DNA from: Enterovirga rhinocerotis
GTDB taxonomy: Bacteria > Pseudomonadota > Alphaproteobacteria > Rhizobiales > Beijerinckiaceae
DNA: 64,000 nucleotides
Assembly (NCBI RefSeq): GCF_004363955.1
Contig: NZ_SNZR01000018.1
Coordinates: 124,001 to 188,000, forward strand
Direction: 5' to 3'
Position numbers and translations under genes: made by a program. This document shows, one piece after another, positions 36,249 to 44,408 of the stretch. The notes below the pieces were generated by a model. That model was not told the origin of the DNA. It searched no databases and was given only the letters and a program-made list of their open reading frames with translations. Numbering within the stretch: the first letter of the stretch is position 1; each line of letters begins with the position of its first letter.

Positions 36249-37058
36249 TCAGACGAGGTAGGCACGCGCCAGGCGCAGCCAGAAGGTCGCCGCCGGCCCG
36301 ATCAGCGCGTCGTCGAAGTCGTAGCGGTCGCTGTGCAGGGCTGCGCTGTCGCCGTTGCCGACAAAGAAGAAGCTGCCGGGCGCTGCCTGCAGGAGATAGC
36401 CGAAATCCTCGCTCGGCATGCGCGGCTTGAAGCCGTTCTCGACGCGGTCAGGACCGAAGGTGGCGAGGGCGACCTCGCGTGCGAACAGCGTCTCCGGCTC
36501 GTGGTTGAGCAGCGCCGGCAGGCCGCGACGATATCGAACATCGGCGCGCGCGCCATACGTCTCGGCCTGGGTCCGAGCGATGGCGGTGATGCGTTCCTCC
36601 AGCCGGTCGCGGACATCGGCGTCGAAACTGCGGATCGTGAGCTTGAGGTCGACCGCTTCGGGGATGACGTTGGACGCCTCCCCGCCATGGATCGAGGCGA
36701 CCGTGACGACGGCGGCGTCGCGCGGATCGACGTTGCGCGACACGACGCTTTGCAGCGCCAGCACGATGGCGGAGGCAGCGAGGACGGGATCGACCGTTTC
36801 GTGCGGAGTGGCGCCGTGTCCGCCTTTGCCCGTCACCCGGATCTCGGCCTTGTCGACGGCGGCCATCGCCGGCCCCGGCACGAAGCCGAATTGTCCGCGT
36901 CCGACACCGGGCCAGTTGTGCAGGCCGAACACCGCGTCGACGGGAAACCGCTCCAGCAATCCGTCGGACAGGAGGCGCTGCGCGCCCGCACCGATTTCCT
37001 CTGCCGGCTGAAAGACGAGGGTCAGGATGCCGGAGAAGTCCTCGTCGGCAATCCTTCG
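36249..37058 (-). pseudogene. M20 deacetylase/amidohydrolase, C-terminal half (split by inversion)
   Basis: The last 269 residues of the M20 enzyme whose N-terminal half is at 33664-34032. It opens with RRIADEDFSGILTLVFQPAEE, of which the segment LVFQPAEE holds the catalytic glutamates. Next come FGLHNWPGVGRGQFG, the dimerisation domain with KGGHGATPHETVDP, and the C-terminal metal ligand region MPSEDFGYLL. It has no proper start: the first methionine available is inside the domain, at 36959. Together with the N-half it makes a complete protein. By itself it lacks the HACGHDGH metal site. Confidence 0.9.
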
Positions 37059-37396
37059 TGGCGGATATTCTCAGCCCCGCGCGGGCGGCGAGCCCTTACC
37101 ACGACCGCTTCCTGCGCTATTTCGGGAAGGGAAACAGTCTTTTCTCCGTGCTGTTCGACGAGGCGGTCCCGCCCGATCGGCTCGATGCGTTCGTCGACAG
37201 CCTCCTCCTGTTCCGGATCGCGGAGAGCTGGGGCGGCCATGTCTCGCTCGTGCTTCCCGTGCATCCACCGCACCGCAAGCCCGAGTCGCTGCCCAAGGGC
37301 CGGCTGCTTCGATTCCATGCCGGACTGGAAGAGGTCGGAGACCTCATCGAGGATCTCCGGCAGGCCTCGCGCGGGGCCGCGCTGGTCGACCCGTAG
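37059..37396 (+). pseudogene. Cystathionine-lyase-type PLP enzyme, C-terminal part (split by inversion)
   Basis: The C-terminal 112 residues of the PLP enzyme truncated at 34033: ADILSPARAASPYHDRF, GKGNSLFSVLF, SLLLFRIAESWGGHVSLVLP and ASRGAALVDP, the usual end of cystathionine beta-lyases with the SWGG segment near the substrate carboxylate site. Its first codon is completed by one base from the other piece (T|TG), giving leucine at the junction. It ends 39 bases before the stop of the convergent ABC permease gene. Alone it is not an enzyme. Confidence 0.88.
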
Positions 37397-37435
37397 CGGC
37401 ATCGCTCCGCCGGCATGCCGGCGATCTTCGCCGGC

Positions 37436-38302
37436 TCATCGCTGCGGGTCGAGGATATCGTTCAAGCCGTCGCCGAGGAGGTTGAGGCCGAGGACGGCGG
37501 CGACGATCGCGAGACCCGGCAAGGTCGCGACGTACCAGTCCGTGCGCAGCACCTCGCGGCCGGCTCCCACCATTCCGCCCCAACTCGCGACGTTGGGATC
37601 ACCGAGCCCCAGAAAGGCGAGGCTGGATTCGGTCAGGATCGCGCTCGCCACCAGAATCGAAGCGGAGACGATCACCGGTGCGAGCGTGTTCGGCAGGATG
37701 TCGAGTACGATGATGCGCCAGTGCGGCACGCCGAGCGAGATCGAGGCCTGGACGAAATCGCGATGGCGGATCTTCAGGACCTCCGCGCGGACGAGACGGG
37801 CAAGGCTCGGCCAAGCCGTCAGGCCGATCGCGACCACGATGCTCGGGATGGAGGGCTGCAGGATCGCGACGATGGCAAGGGCGAACAGGAAGGGCGGAAT
37901 GGTCTGAACGAGTTCGGTGATCCGCATCAGAACGGCGTCGACCCTGCCGCCGTAGAAGCCGGACAGCGCCCCGAGCGTCACGCCGATCACGATGGAGACG
38001 AGCGTCGCCACCAGGCCGATGACCAGCGACACCCGGGCACCGTGCAGGATCCCGGCCGCGATGTCGCGGCCCAGCATGTCCGTTCCGAGCACGTGAGCCC
38101 GATCCGTTCCGGGCCAGATGAAGGGTGCGGCGACCATGTCGAGCGGATCGCCGGGATAGAGAACCGGCGCCGCCAGCGCTCCCGCCAGGACGAGAAGCAG
38201 GATTACGCCACCCGTGATCGCCGAGGTGTTGGCCCGGATCCGCTGCGCAAGCCGGGCACGCCGCCGGCCTCCCTCTTGTCGTGCGATTGCGATCGTCGCC
38301 AT
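37436..38302 (-). CDS. Peptide/nickel-type ABC transporter permease (DppC-like)
   Basis: A 288-residue inner-membrane permease: HVLGTDMLGRDIAAGILHGA (about 70-90) is the hallmark of DppC/OppC proteins, and ARLVRAEVLKIRHRDFVQAS is the EAA loop. About six membrane segments. It ends the minus-strand operon of two binding proteins and two permeases (37436-42525); its ATG follows the DppB-like stop by 1 base. No ATPase gene of this type is encoded in the window. In a sulfur-gene setting the cargo may be glutathione or S-substituted cysteinyl peptides; that is inference. Confidence 0.9.
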   Translation of the reverse strand: MATIAIARQEGGRRRARLAQRIRANTSAITGGVILLLVLAGALAAPVLYPGDPLDMVAAPFIWPGTDRAHVLGTDMLGRDIAAGILHGARVSLVIGLVATLVSIVIGVTLGALSGFYGGRVDAVLMRITELVQTIPPFLFALAIVAILQPSIPSIVVAIGLTAWPSLARLVRAEVLKIRHRDFVQASISLGVPHWRIIVLDILPNTLAPVIVSASILVASAILTESSLAFLGLGDPNVASWGGMVGAGREVLRTDWYVATLPGLAIVAAVLGLNLLGDGLNDILDPQR

Positions 38303-38303
38303 C

Positions 38304-39296
38304 TCAGCCGATCTCCACGCGCGGATCGAGCAGCCGATAGGCGAGATCGACCGCGATGTTCACGAGAACGACCAGGACCGAACTGGACAGCAGGATGCCG
38401 AGGAGGAGGTTGAGGTCGCGCTGGAAAAGCGACTCGAAGGCCAGCCGCCCGAGGCCGGGCCAGGAAAACACGGTTTCGACGAGGATCGCTCCGCCGAGGA
38501 TGGAGCCGATCTGCATCCCGAGCATCGTGACGACCGGAAGGAGGGCGTTCCGCAGCACATGACGGGCCGCGACGTTGCGGGGCGATACCCCCTTCGCGAC
38601 GGCCGTGCGGATGAAATCCTCTCCGTAGACCTGGAGCATCGAGGCCCGCATCAGCCGCGTATAGATCGCGAGGTAGAACAACCCGAGCGTCAGCGCCGGA
38701 AGAACGAGGTGTCGAGCAACGTCGACCGCATAGGCGATTCCCGTATATCCCGCCTCGATCGTCGCCATGCCGCCGACCGGCAGCCAGTCCAGCCAGACGG
38801 AGAAGACGACGATCAGCACGACACCGATCCAGAAGACGGGCGTTGCGTAGAACAGCAATGCCACCACCGAGACGACCGTGTCCGTGAGCCGGCCCGCGTG
38901 GCGCGCCGCGAGGAAGCCGAGCGCCGACCCCAGGATGGACGCGAAGCCGATGCTCGCTCCCATCAGCAGCATCGTCGCCGGAAGCCGGTCGAGGATCAGC
39001 CACGAAACGGGCATGCCCTGACGGAACGAATAGCCGAGATTGAGGGTCAGGATGTTGCCGATATACTTGGCAAACTGGACGTGAACGGGCTGATCCAGGC
39101 CGAATTGCTGGCGCAAGGCCGCCATGAATTCGGGAGTGGCCGCCCCCGCCTCCCCCGCCAGGACCTCCGCCGCGTCTCCGGGTGCGAGGCGCAGCAGGAA
39201 GAAATTGACGACGGCGATCCCGAGCACGACGAACACGATCTGGCCGAAACGGCGCGCCGCATGCAGCGCGCCGTCCCGAAGGACATCGCGAGTCAA
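38304..39296 (-). CDS. Peptide/nickel-type ABC transporter permease (DppB-like)
   Basis: A 330-residue permease: FLLRLAPGDAAEVLAG near residue 30 and FGLDQPVHVQFAKYIGNI are typical of DppB/OppB, with the EAA loop at YGEDFIRTAVAKGVSPRNVA. Five to six membrane segments. The start is taken as TTG at 39296, overlapping the preceding binding-protein stop by 4 bases (TTGA) with GGAG upstream; longer versions would read into the binding-protein gene. It forms a heteromeric channel with the DppC-like permease. Confidence 0.88.
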   Translation of the reverse strand: MTRDVLRDGALHAARRFGQIVFVVLGIAVVNFFLLRLAPGDAAEVLAGEAGAATPEFMAALRQQFGLDQPVHVQFAKYIGNILTLNLGYSFRQGMPVSWLILDRLPATMLLMGASIGFASILGSALGFLAARHAGRLTDTVVSVVALLFYATPVFWIGVVLIVVFSVWLDWLPVGGMATIEAGYTGIAYAVDVARHLVLPALTLGLFYLAIYTRLMRASMLQVYGEDFIRTAVAKGVSPRNVAARHVLRNALLPVVTMLGMQIGSILGGAILVETVFSWPGLGRLAFESLFQRDLNLLLGILLSSSVLVVLVNIAVDLAYRLLDPRVEIG

Positions 39297-40909
39297 TTCT
39301 TCTTCTCCGGCTCGTCCAGCCAGGCTTCCGTCAGGGCGCCGAAGATCTGATCGCCCCGCGTGACCGCGTTCCGGAGACGCGACGAATAGACGTTGAAGAA
39401 TCTGAGCTCGACAAGCGGCAGCGTCGGCAGCTCGGTCTGGGCGAGAACCTGGAAGCGCTTCCAGGCCTGGATGCGCTTCGTCGGATCGGGCTCGCTCTCG
39501 ACGGCCTTGAAGATGGAATCGGCTTCGGCGCTCCGAAAGCCGGATCCGTTTGACCAGGGGATGTTCTTGCCCGCGAAGGCCGAGGAATAGAGCCGCGCCA
39601 CGCCCAGCTGCGGGTCGGGGAAGGAGCCCGACCACGAGCTCGACAAATCGAAGTCCCGGTCGCCGTAGACGCGGCGGGTGAACGCAGCCGTATCCTGCCC
39701 CCGCAGCGTCACCTCGATGCCGACGCGCTTGAGCGACTGCTTCACGAACTCGCCCGTCCGCCGGTAATCCTCTCCGTAGGGCAGGAAGTCGTGCGTGATG
39801 GTGAGGCGCGTTCCATCCGGCCCGCGCTTCAGCCCCGCCTCGTCGAGCAACGCCTCCGCCTTCTTCGGATCGAACGGATATTTCGGCACTTCGAGGTCGT
39901 GGAAGGCGGCAAGCGTCGAGGGGACCGGCGAGATCGCGGCCTTTCCGAAGCCGAACCAGACGAGCTTGATCAGGGCCTCGCGATCGATCGCATGGGCCAC
40001 GGCGCGCCGGACGCGCGCGTCCTTGAAGTGCCGCGAGTCGACGTTGAAATCGAGGTAAAGCCAGGGTGAGAGCCAGTCGTAGCCCTGCGTGCCGACCTTG
40101 ACGGTCGGAAGCTTCGCCAGCCTCTCCGCGTCTCGGAGGGGGATCGGGCTGAGCGGCGCGTAATGGATGTCGCCCTTCTCGAGCCCGGCCGCGCGGGCGG
40201 CACCGTCCGGCACGACCCGGAACACGATCCGGTCGAGATAGGGCTTGCCGGCATCCCAGTAGTTCGGATTGCGCTCAAGCAGGATGTGGCTTCCCTTGAC
40301 CCATTCCTTGAACACGAAGGGCCCCGTGCCGACCGGCTTCGCGTTATGCGGGTTCGTCAGGACGTTCGTGCCTTCGTACAGGTGCTTCGGCAGGATCTGC
40401 GCACCGTTGCCGTTCAGCATGCTGAACAGCGCGACCGAGGGTTCGGCGAGCTTGAACACGACCGTATGCGGATCTGGCGTCTCGGCGCTCGTGATGTTGC
40501 GGAACAGCGCCGGGTTGCGGGGGTTCAGCGGCTTCCAGACATGTTCGAGGGACCATTGAACGTCGGCGGAGGTGAAGGGCTTGCCGTCGTGCCAGGTCAC
40601 GCCGCGCCGCAGATGGAAGGTGATGGTCCGGCCGTCGGGGCTGGTCTCCCACCGCTCGGCGAGTTCAGGCTGCGGCTTCAGGGCGAGGTCGTATTTCACC
40701 AGTCCGTCGAAAATGTTCCCGCCGACGATGCCGGTCGGGGCAGCGGCCAGGACCGCCGCCGTCAGCGAGACGGGCTCGGGCTGGATGATCGCATTCAGCG
40801 TGCCGCCGCGGCGCGGTTCCCCGGCGGCGTGGGCGGACGGCGCGAGAGAGAACGCGGGCAGAAGCGCGAGGAGCGCGACCCCTTGAGCGAAGGCGCGGCG
40901 GGACATCAT
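39293..40909 (-). CDS. Peptide-type ABC transporter substrate-binding protein, copy 2
   Basis: A 538-residue periplasmic binding protein (SBP_bac_5 fold). The signal peptide RRAFAQGVALLALLPAFS to AHA has a twin-arginine-like start. The family markers TITFHLRRGVTWHDGKPFTS, LLERNPNYWDAGKPYLDRI and ARVRRAVAHAIDREALIK are all present. It is homologous over its full length to the protein encoded just upstream at 40933-42525, so the pair is a tandem duplication. It overlaps the DppB-like permease by 4 bases. It should deliver a peptide-like or similar ligand to the two permeases. Confidence 0.9.
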   Translation of the reverse strand: MMSRRAFAQGVALLALLPAFSLAPSAHAAGEPRRGGTLNAIIQPEPVSLTAAVLAAAPTGIVGGNIFDGLVKYDLALKPQPELAERWETSPDGRTITFHLRRGVTWHDGKPFTSADVQWSLEHVWKPLNPRNPALFRNITSAETPDPHTVVFKLAEPSVALFSMLNGNGAQILPKHLYEGTNVLTNPHNAKPVGTGPFVFKEWVKGSHILLERNPNYWDAGKPYLDRIVFRVVPDGAARAAGLEKGDIHYAPLSPIPLRDAERLAKLPTVKVGTQGYDWLSPWLYLDFNVDSRHFKDARVRRAVAHAIDREALIKLVWFGFGKAAISPVPSTLAAFHDLEVPKYPFDPKKAEALLDEAGLKRGPDGTRLTITHDFLPYGEDYRRTGEFVKQSLKRVGIEVTLRGQDTAAFTRRVYGDRDFDLSSSWSGSFPDPQLGVARLYSSAFAGKNIPWSNGSGFRSAEADSIFKAVESEPDPTKRIQAWKRFQVLAQTELPTLPLVELRFFNVYSSRLRNAVTRGDQIFGALTEAWLDEPEKKN

Positions 40910-40932
40910 GGCAGGGCTCCGGAAGTTCGGGA

Positions 40933-42525
40933 TCAGTTCGAGCGGGGACGCGCGTCGATGGTGAAGTCGCGGAAGGAGCCGTAGACCTGATCGCCCGTGA
41001 TGGGGTGCCGGAGGTTCGCCGCTTCGACGGTGAAGAACTTGAGCTCGAGCAGCGGCAGCGTCGGAAGATCCCCGAGCACGATCCGCTGAAACTGCTTGAA
41101 CAGCGCGATGCGCTTCGCGGGGTCGGGCTCGCCCTGCACGTCGGCGATGATCTTGTCGACGGTCGGATTGCGGTAGCCGGAGGCGTTGGTCCAGGGGACA
41201 TTCTTGCCGATCGAATCCGACCAGTAGGCGCGGGTGACGCCGACCTGCGGGTCGGAGAAGGCGGCGAACCAGGTGATGGCGATGTCGAAGTCGCGGTCGC
41301 CGTAGACCCTCCGCGTATAGGCGGCGGTATCCTGGCCGCGCACGTTGACGTCGATGCCGACCCTCTTCAGCGACGCCTTGATGAACTCGCCCGTGCGCTT
41401 GTAGTCGTCGCCGTAGGGAATGTAGTCGAGACTGAGCGCGAACCGGGTGCCGTCGGCCTTTCGCTTGAGGCCGGCCTCGTCGAGCAGGGCTTCCGCGCGC
41501 TTGAGGTCGAGCGGGTATTTCGGCGCCTCGCGATCATGGAAATCGGGCAGCGTCGAGGGGACGGGGCTCGTCGCTGGGACGGCGAAGCCGTACCAGACGA
41601 CCTTGGCGAGAGCCGACAGGTCGATCGCATGCGCCAGTGCGCGCCGCACCCGGACGTCCTTGAGAAAAGGCCGGTCGACGTTGAAATCGGCGAAGAGCCA
41701 AGGCGACAGCCACTCGTATCCGCGCGTTTCCACCCGCAGGTTCGGGGATTTCGACAGCCGCTCCGCGTCGCGCAGGGGCACGGGGCTGAAGACCGCGTAT
41801 TGCACCTCGCCTTTCTCGAGCGCCGCCGAGCGGGCGGCCGCGTCCGGAATCACCTTGAAGATCACGCGGTCGAGATAGGGCTTCGTCTTGTCCCAATAGT
41901 TCGGGTTCCTCTCCAGGACGATATGGCTGCCGCGGCTCCATTCCTTGAACACGAAAGGCCCGGTTCCGATCGGCTTGTTGTTGTGCGGATTGTTGAGGAT
42001 GTCCGTTCCCTCGTAGAGATGCTTGGGAAGGACCTGGGCGCCGTTACTGTTCACGGAGCTGAGGATCGCCACCGATGGCTGGCTGAGCCGCAGGATCGCC
42101 GTCCAGTCGTCGGGCGTATCCACGCGCGTGACCTTGGCGAAGGTCACTTGGTTGCGGGGATGGATCTTCTGCCAGACGTTCTCGAGCGTCCACTTCACGT
42201 CGGCCGAGGTGAAGGGCTTGCCGTCATGCCAGGTCACGCCGCGACGCAGGTGGAAGGTGATGGAGAGGCCGTCCGGCGCAACCTCCCAGCGCTCGGCGAG
42301 AGCCGGGATGGGTTTCAGATCGGTGCCGTAATCGACGAGCCCGTCGAAGATCGAGCCGCTGACGACCCCGGTCGGCGCCGCCGTAGTCAGCGCCGCGGTC
42401 AGGCTGACCGGCTCCGGCTGGACGATCGCCGTGAGCGATTTCGATGCCTCGACCTGAGCAAACGCCGCACCGGTTGTGCACACGGCCGCTGCGAGCGCCC
42501 CGAACCTCAGCCAGATAGCCTTCAT
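40933..42525 (-). CDS. Peptide-type ABC transporter substrate-binding protein, copy 1
   Basis: A 530-residue periplasmic binding protein with a Sec signal peptide (LAAAVCTTGAAFAQ). SITFHLRRGVTWHDGKPFTS, LERNPNYWDKTKPYLDRVIF and VRRALAHAIDLSALAKVVW match the downstream copy almost motif for motif. ATG at 42525 is chosen for the signal; the frame runs a few codons further upstream. It is the first gene of the operon, so the promoter lies in the A+T-rich 42540-42670 stretch. Two binding proteins sharing one permease pair may widen the ligand range. Confidence 0.9.
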   Translation of the reverse strand: MKAIWLRFGALAAAVCTTGAAFAQVEASKSLTAIVQPEPVSLTAALTTAAPTGVVSGSIFDGLVDYGTDLKPIPALAERWEVAPDGLSITFHLRRGVTWHDGKPFTSADVKWTLENVWQKIHPRNQVTFAKVTRVDTPDDWTAILRLSQPSVAILSSVNSNGAQVLPKHLYEGTDILNNPHNNKPIGTGPFVFKEWSRGSHIVLERNPNYWDKTKPYLDRVIFKVIPDAAARSAALEKGEVQYAVFSPVPLRDAERLSKSPNLRVETRGYEWLSPWLFADFNVDRPFLKDVRVRRALAHAIDLSALAKVVWYGFAVPATSPVPSTLPDFHDREAPKYPLDLKRAEALLDEAGLKRKADGTRFALSLDYIPYGDDYKRTGEFIKASLKRVGIDVNVRGQDTAAYTRRVYGDRDFDIAITWFAAFSDPQVGVTRAYWSDSIGKNVPWTNASGYRNPTVDKIIADVQGEPDPAKRIALFKQFQRIVLGDLPTLPLLELKFFTVEAANLRHPITGDQVYGSFRDFTIDARPRSN

Positions 42526-43143
42526 AGAAACCCTAGCCCCGCTTTGCCCGAGAAACATGATCATTTGATTGTTGTATCGTGAAGGTATCTTCGACGAAAT
42601 AATTTGGTCAACCGCAAATTATGGATGCACCTTTGCTTAATCAATAATTGGTTCATTTGACTTTGATTGCCGACTACATGGGCGGTTTCATTTCATGAAC
42701 ATGGGCGCCGTGGAGGAGTTTTTTCTCTGACCCCAACGAACCGTCCCGGGTCAACGGGCGCTGGCTGGCTCGGAGGCCCCGACGGCCAGCGCGTTCTGAT
42801 GCTTCAGCGCGCGGTTCGCCGACCGCGCCGCGCCGACACGGAGGCTCGAAAGCGAAGACCGAATGAAGGTTGTCTTGAACCTTTCTGCCTTTTCCTTCTC
42901 CGAAGCACCAAAAGGAAAATATCTCCTCAGCCATCACACAAAAATAGATTTATAATATATAGACACGTTCCTTCTGGTGAGAGACTGTATTCTCTCAGTC
43001 GCGCACCTGAGAGGGTTGCTAGGCACCCTCGCCTTTATGAGGCTTGGAACGACAACCAGCCTGTAGCGCGGCGATCACGCCTCCAGCGCTGACCGTGGTC
43101 ACGCCGCAGCGGCCGGAGACCGCGCGGCCTTGAAAGGAAAACG
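42526..43143. other. 618-bp divergent intergenic region
   Basis: This separates the minus-strand peptide-type ABC operon from the plus-strand SfnB-like gene and must carry both promoters. Two A+T-rich blocks stand out, at about 42545-42670 and 42900-42970, in otherwise G+C-rich DNA. Short open frames between them (for example on the minus strand at 42674-42937) show no family similarity. No riboswitch or repeat was recognised; CysB-type or LysR-type sites would be expected but cannot be singled out by eye. Confidence 0.5.
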
Positions 43144-44373
43144 ATGAGCGCGGTGGCGAGTGCCCGGAGTTTGGACCCGCTCGATCCCGATTGGACCATC
43201 GACGTCCCGAGGACGCATGACGAGGCGATCGTCGTCGCCCGGGCTCTGGCCGCCGATTTCGCACCCGGCGCATCCGACCGAGATCGCGATCGCGTCCTTC
43301 CCTGGGCGGAGGTCGAACGGTTCTCGCGGAGCGGGCTCTGGGCGATCCAGGTGCCATCGGCCTATGGAGGGCCGGACCTTCCCACCGCGACCCTGACGAG
43401 CATCATCCGGATCATCGCCGAGGCGGATCCGTCCATCGCCCAGATCCCGCAAAATCATTACTGCTTCGTCGAGCATATCGCTCGGATCGGCTCGCCCGAG
43501 CAGAAGGATTACTACCTCGATCGGGTCCTGAAGGGCGACCGTTTCGGCAACGGCTTCTCTGAAAAGACCGGCAAGACGATCAGGGATATCCAGACCCGCT
43601 TCGAGGATCGCGGCGACCACTACATTCTCAACGGAGAAAAATTCTATTCCACTGGCGCGCTCTTCGCCCATTGGGTTCCGGTCGTCGGGCTCGACCCGGA
43701 CGGCAAGCCCCTGGTCGCGATCCTTCCCCATGATGCGAGCGGGCTCGATATCGTGGACGACTGGTCGGGCTTCGGCCAGCGCACGACGGCCAGCGGCACA
43801 CTGCGCGCCCGGGACGTGCGCGTCGAGCCGGCGCAGCTTCTCTATACGCGGCGAGCATACGAGGTCCCGACGGCCGCCGGCCCCTATGCACAGATCAACC
43901 ACGCCGCGATCGATACCGGCATCGCCTCGGCGGCGCTGGCGGACCTCGTGCGCTTCGTGCGGGAGCGGTCGCGCCCCTGGATCGATTCCGGTCTCGACCG
44001 GGCGTCCGACGATCCGCACGTCATCCGGGATGTCGGGCGACTGACGACGGCGCTCCACGCCTCGGAGGCGTTGCTGGAGCGCGCCTCCCATCTCTTGGAT
44101 GCCGCACGCGCCGCCCCGAGCGAGGACACGGTCGCGTCCGCCTCGCTCGCGACGGCCGAAGCGCGCATCGCGAGCACCGAGATCGCCATCGAGGCGACCA
44201 CAAAGCTGTTCGAACTCGCCGGCACGCGCTCCGCGCTCGAGGCCGACAATCTCGATCGACACTGGCGCAACGCCCGCGTGCACACGCTGCACGATCCGGT
44301 GCGCTGGAAGCATCACGCGGTCGGCGACTTCGTCCTCAACGGGCGCAAGCCGCCCCGGCACGCCTGGCTCTAG
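43144..44373 (+). CDS. SfnB-like acyl-CoA-dehydrogenase-fold flavoprotein
   Basis: A 409-residue protein of the acyl-CoA dehydrogenase superfamily, in the sulfur-acquisition SfnB/DszC-like branch: SGLWAIQVPSAYGGPDLPTA, ADPSIAQIPQNHYCFVEHI, GNGFSEKTGKTIRDIQTRF, LNGEKFYSTGALFAHWVPV, and the C-terminal LDRHWRNARVHTLHDPVRWK. It lacks the classic acyl-CoA dehydrogenase glutamate context, and the branch members act as FMNH2-dependent monooxygenases on sulfur compounds. It starts a plus-strand run with a MetQ-like protein, two AhpD-like proteins and a second SfnB-like gene. Substrate unknown; a sulfone or thioether is likely. Confidence 0.85.
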   Translation: MSAVASARSLDPLDPDWTIDVPRTHDEAIVVARALAADFAPGASDRDRDRVLPWAEVERFSRSGLWAIQVPSAYGGPDLPTATLTSIIRIIAEADPSIAQIPQNHYCFVEHIARIGSPEQKDYYLDRVLKGDRFGNGFSEKTGKTIRDIQTRFEDRGDHYILNGEKFYSTGALFAHWVPVVGLDPDGKPLVAILPHDASGLDIVDDWSGFGQRTTASGTLRARDVRVEPAQLLYTRRAYEVPTAAGPYAQINHAAIDTGIASAALADLVRFVRERSRPWIDSGLDRASDDPHVIRDVGRLTTALHASEALLERASHLLDAARAAPSEDTVASASLATAEARIASTEIAIEATTKLFELAGTRSALEADNLDRHWRNARVHTLHDPVRWKHHAVGDFVLNGRKPPRHAWL

Positions 44374-44408
44374 CCCCTCCCCTCGCTCAACCGACAAGGA
44401 ATACGACT

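Larger units (their letters stand above)
34033..37058. other. 3,026-bp inverted segment splitting two genes
   Basis: Left edge: plus-strand M20 coding sequence stops after GCGGCCGCC (ends 34032) and changes to antisense PLP-lyase sequence AGGCGTCTTGAG. Right edge: antisense M20 sequence ends at CCTTCG (37058) and plus-strand PLP-lyase sequence TGGCGGATATT begins. Re-inverting restores both frames exactly: LLAAA|RRIADEDFSG for the deacetylase and FEAQDA-L-ADILSP for the lyase, with no base lost or gained. Only a 5-6 bp inverted match (CCGCC/TGGCGG) is present at the edges, so no long repeat explains it. The segment carries the M20 C-half, cysK and the lyase N-part. Confidence 0.92.

Noticed and set aside
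34020-37070. Long inverted repeats (IS ends or recombinase sites) flanking the inverted segment
   Set aside because: Only a 5-6 bp inverted match was found at the two junctions, too short to call a recombination site.
42674-42937. 87-residue minus-strand open frame in the divergent spacer
   Set aside because: No family resemblance, no ribosome site, and it lies where promoters are needed.
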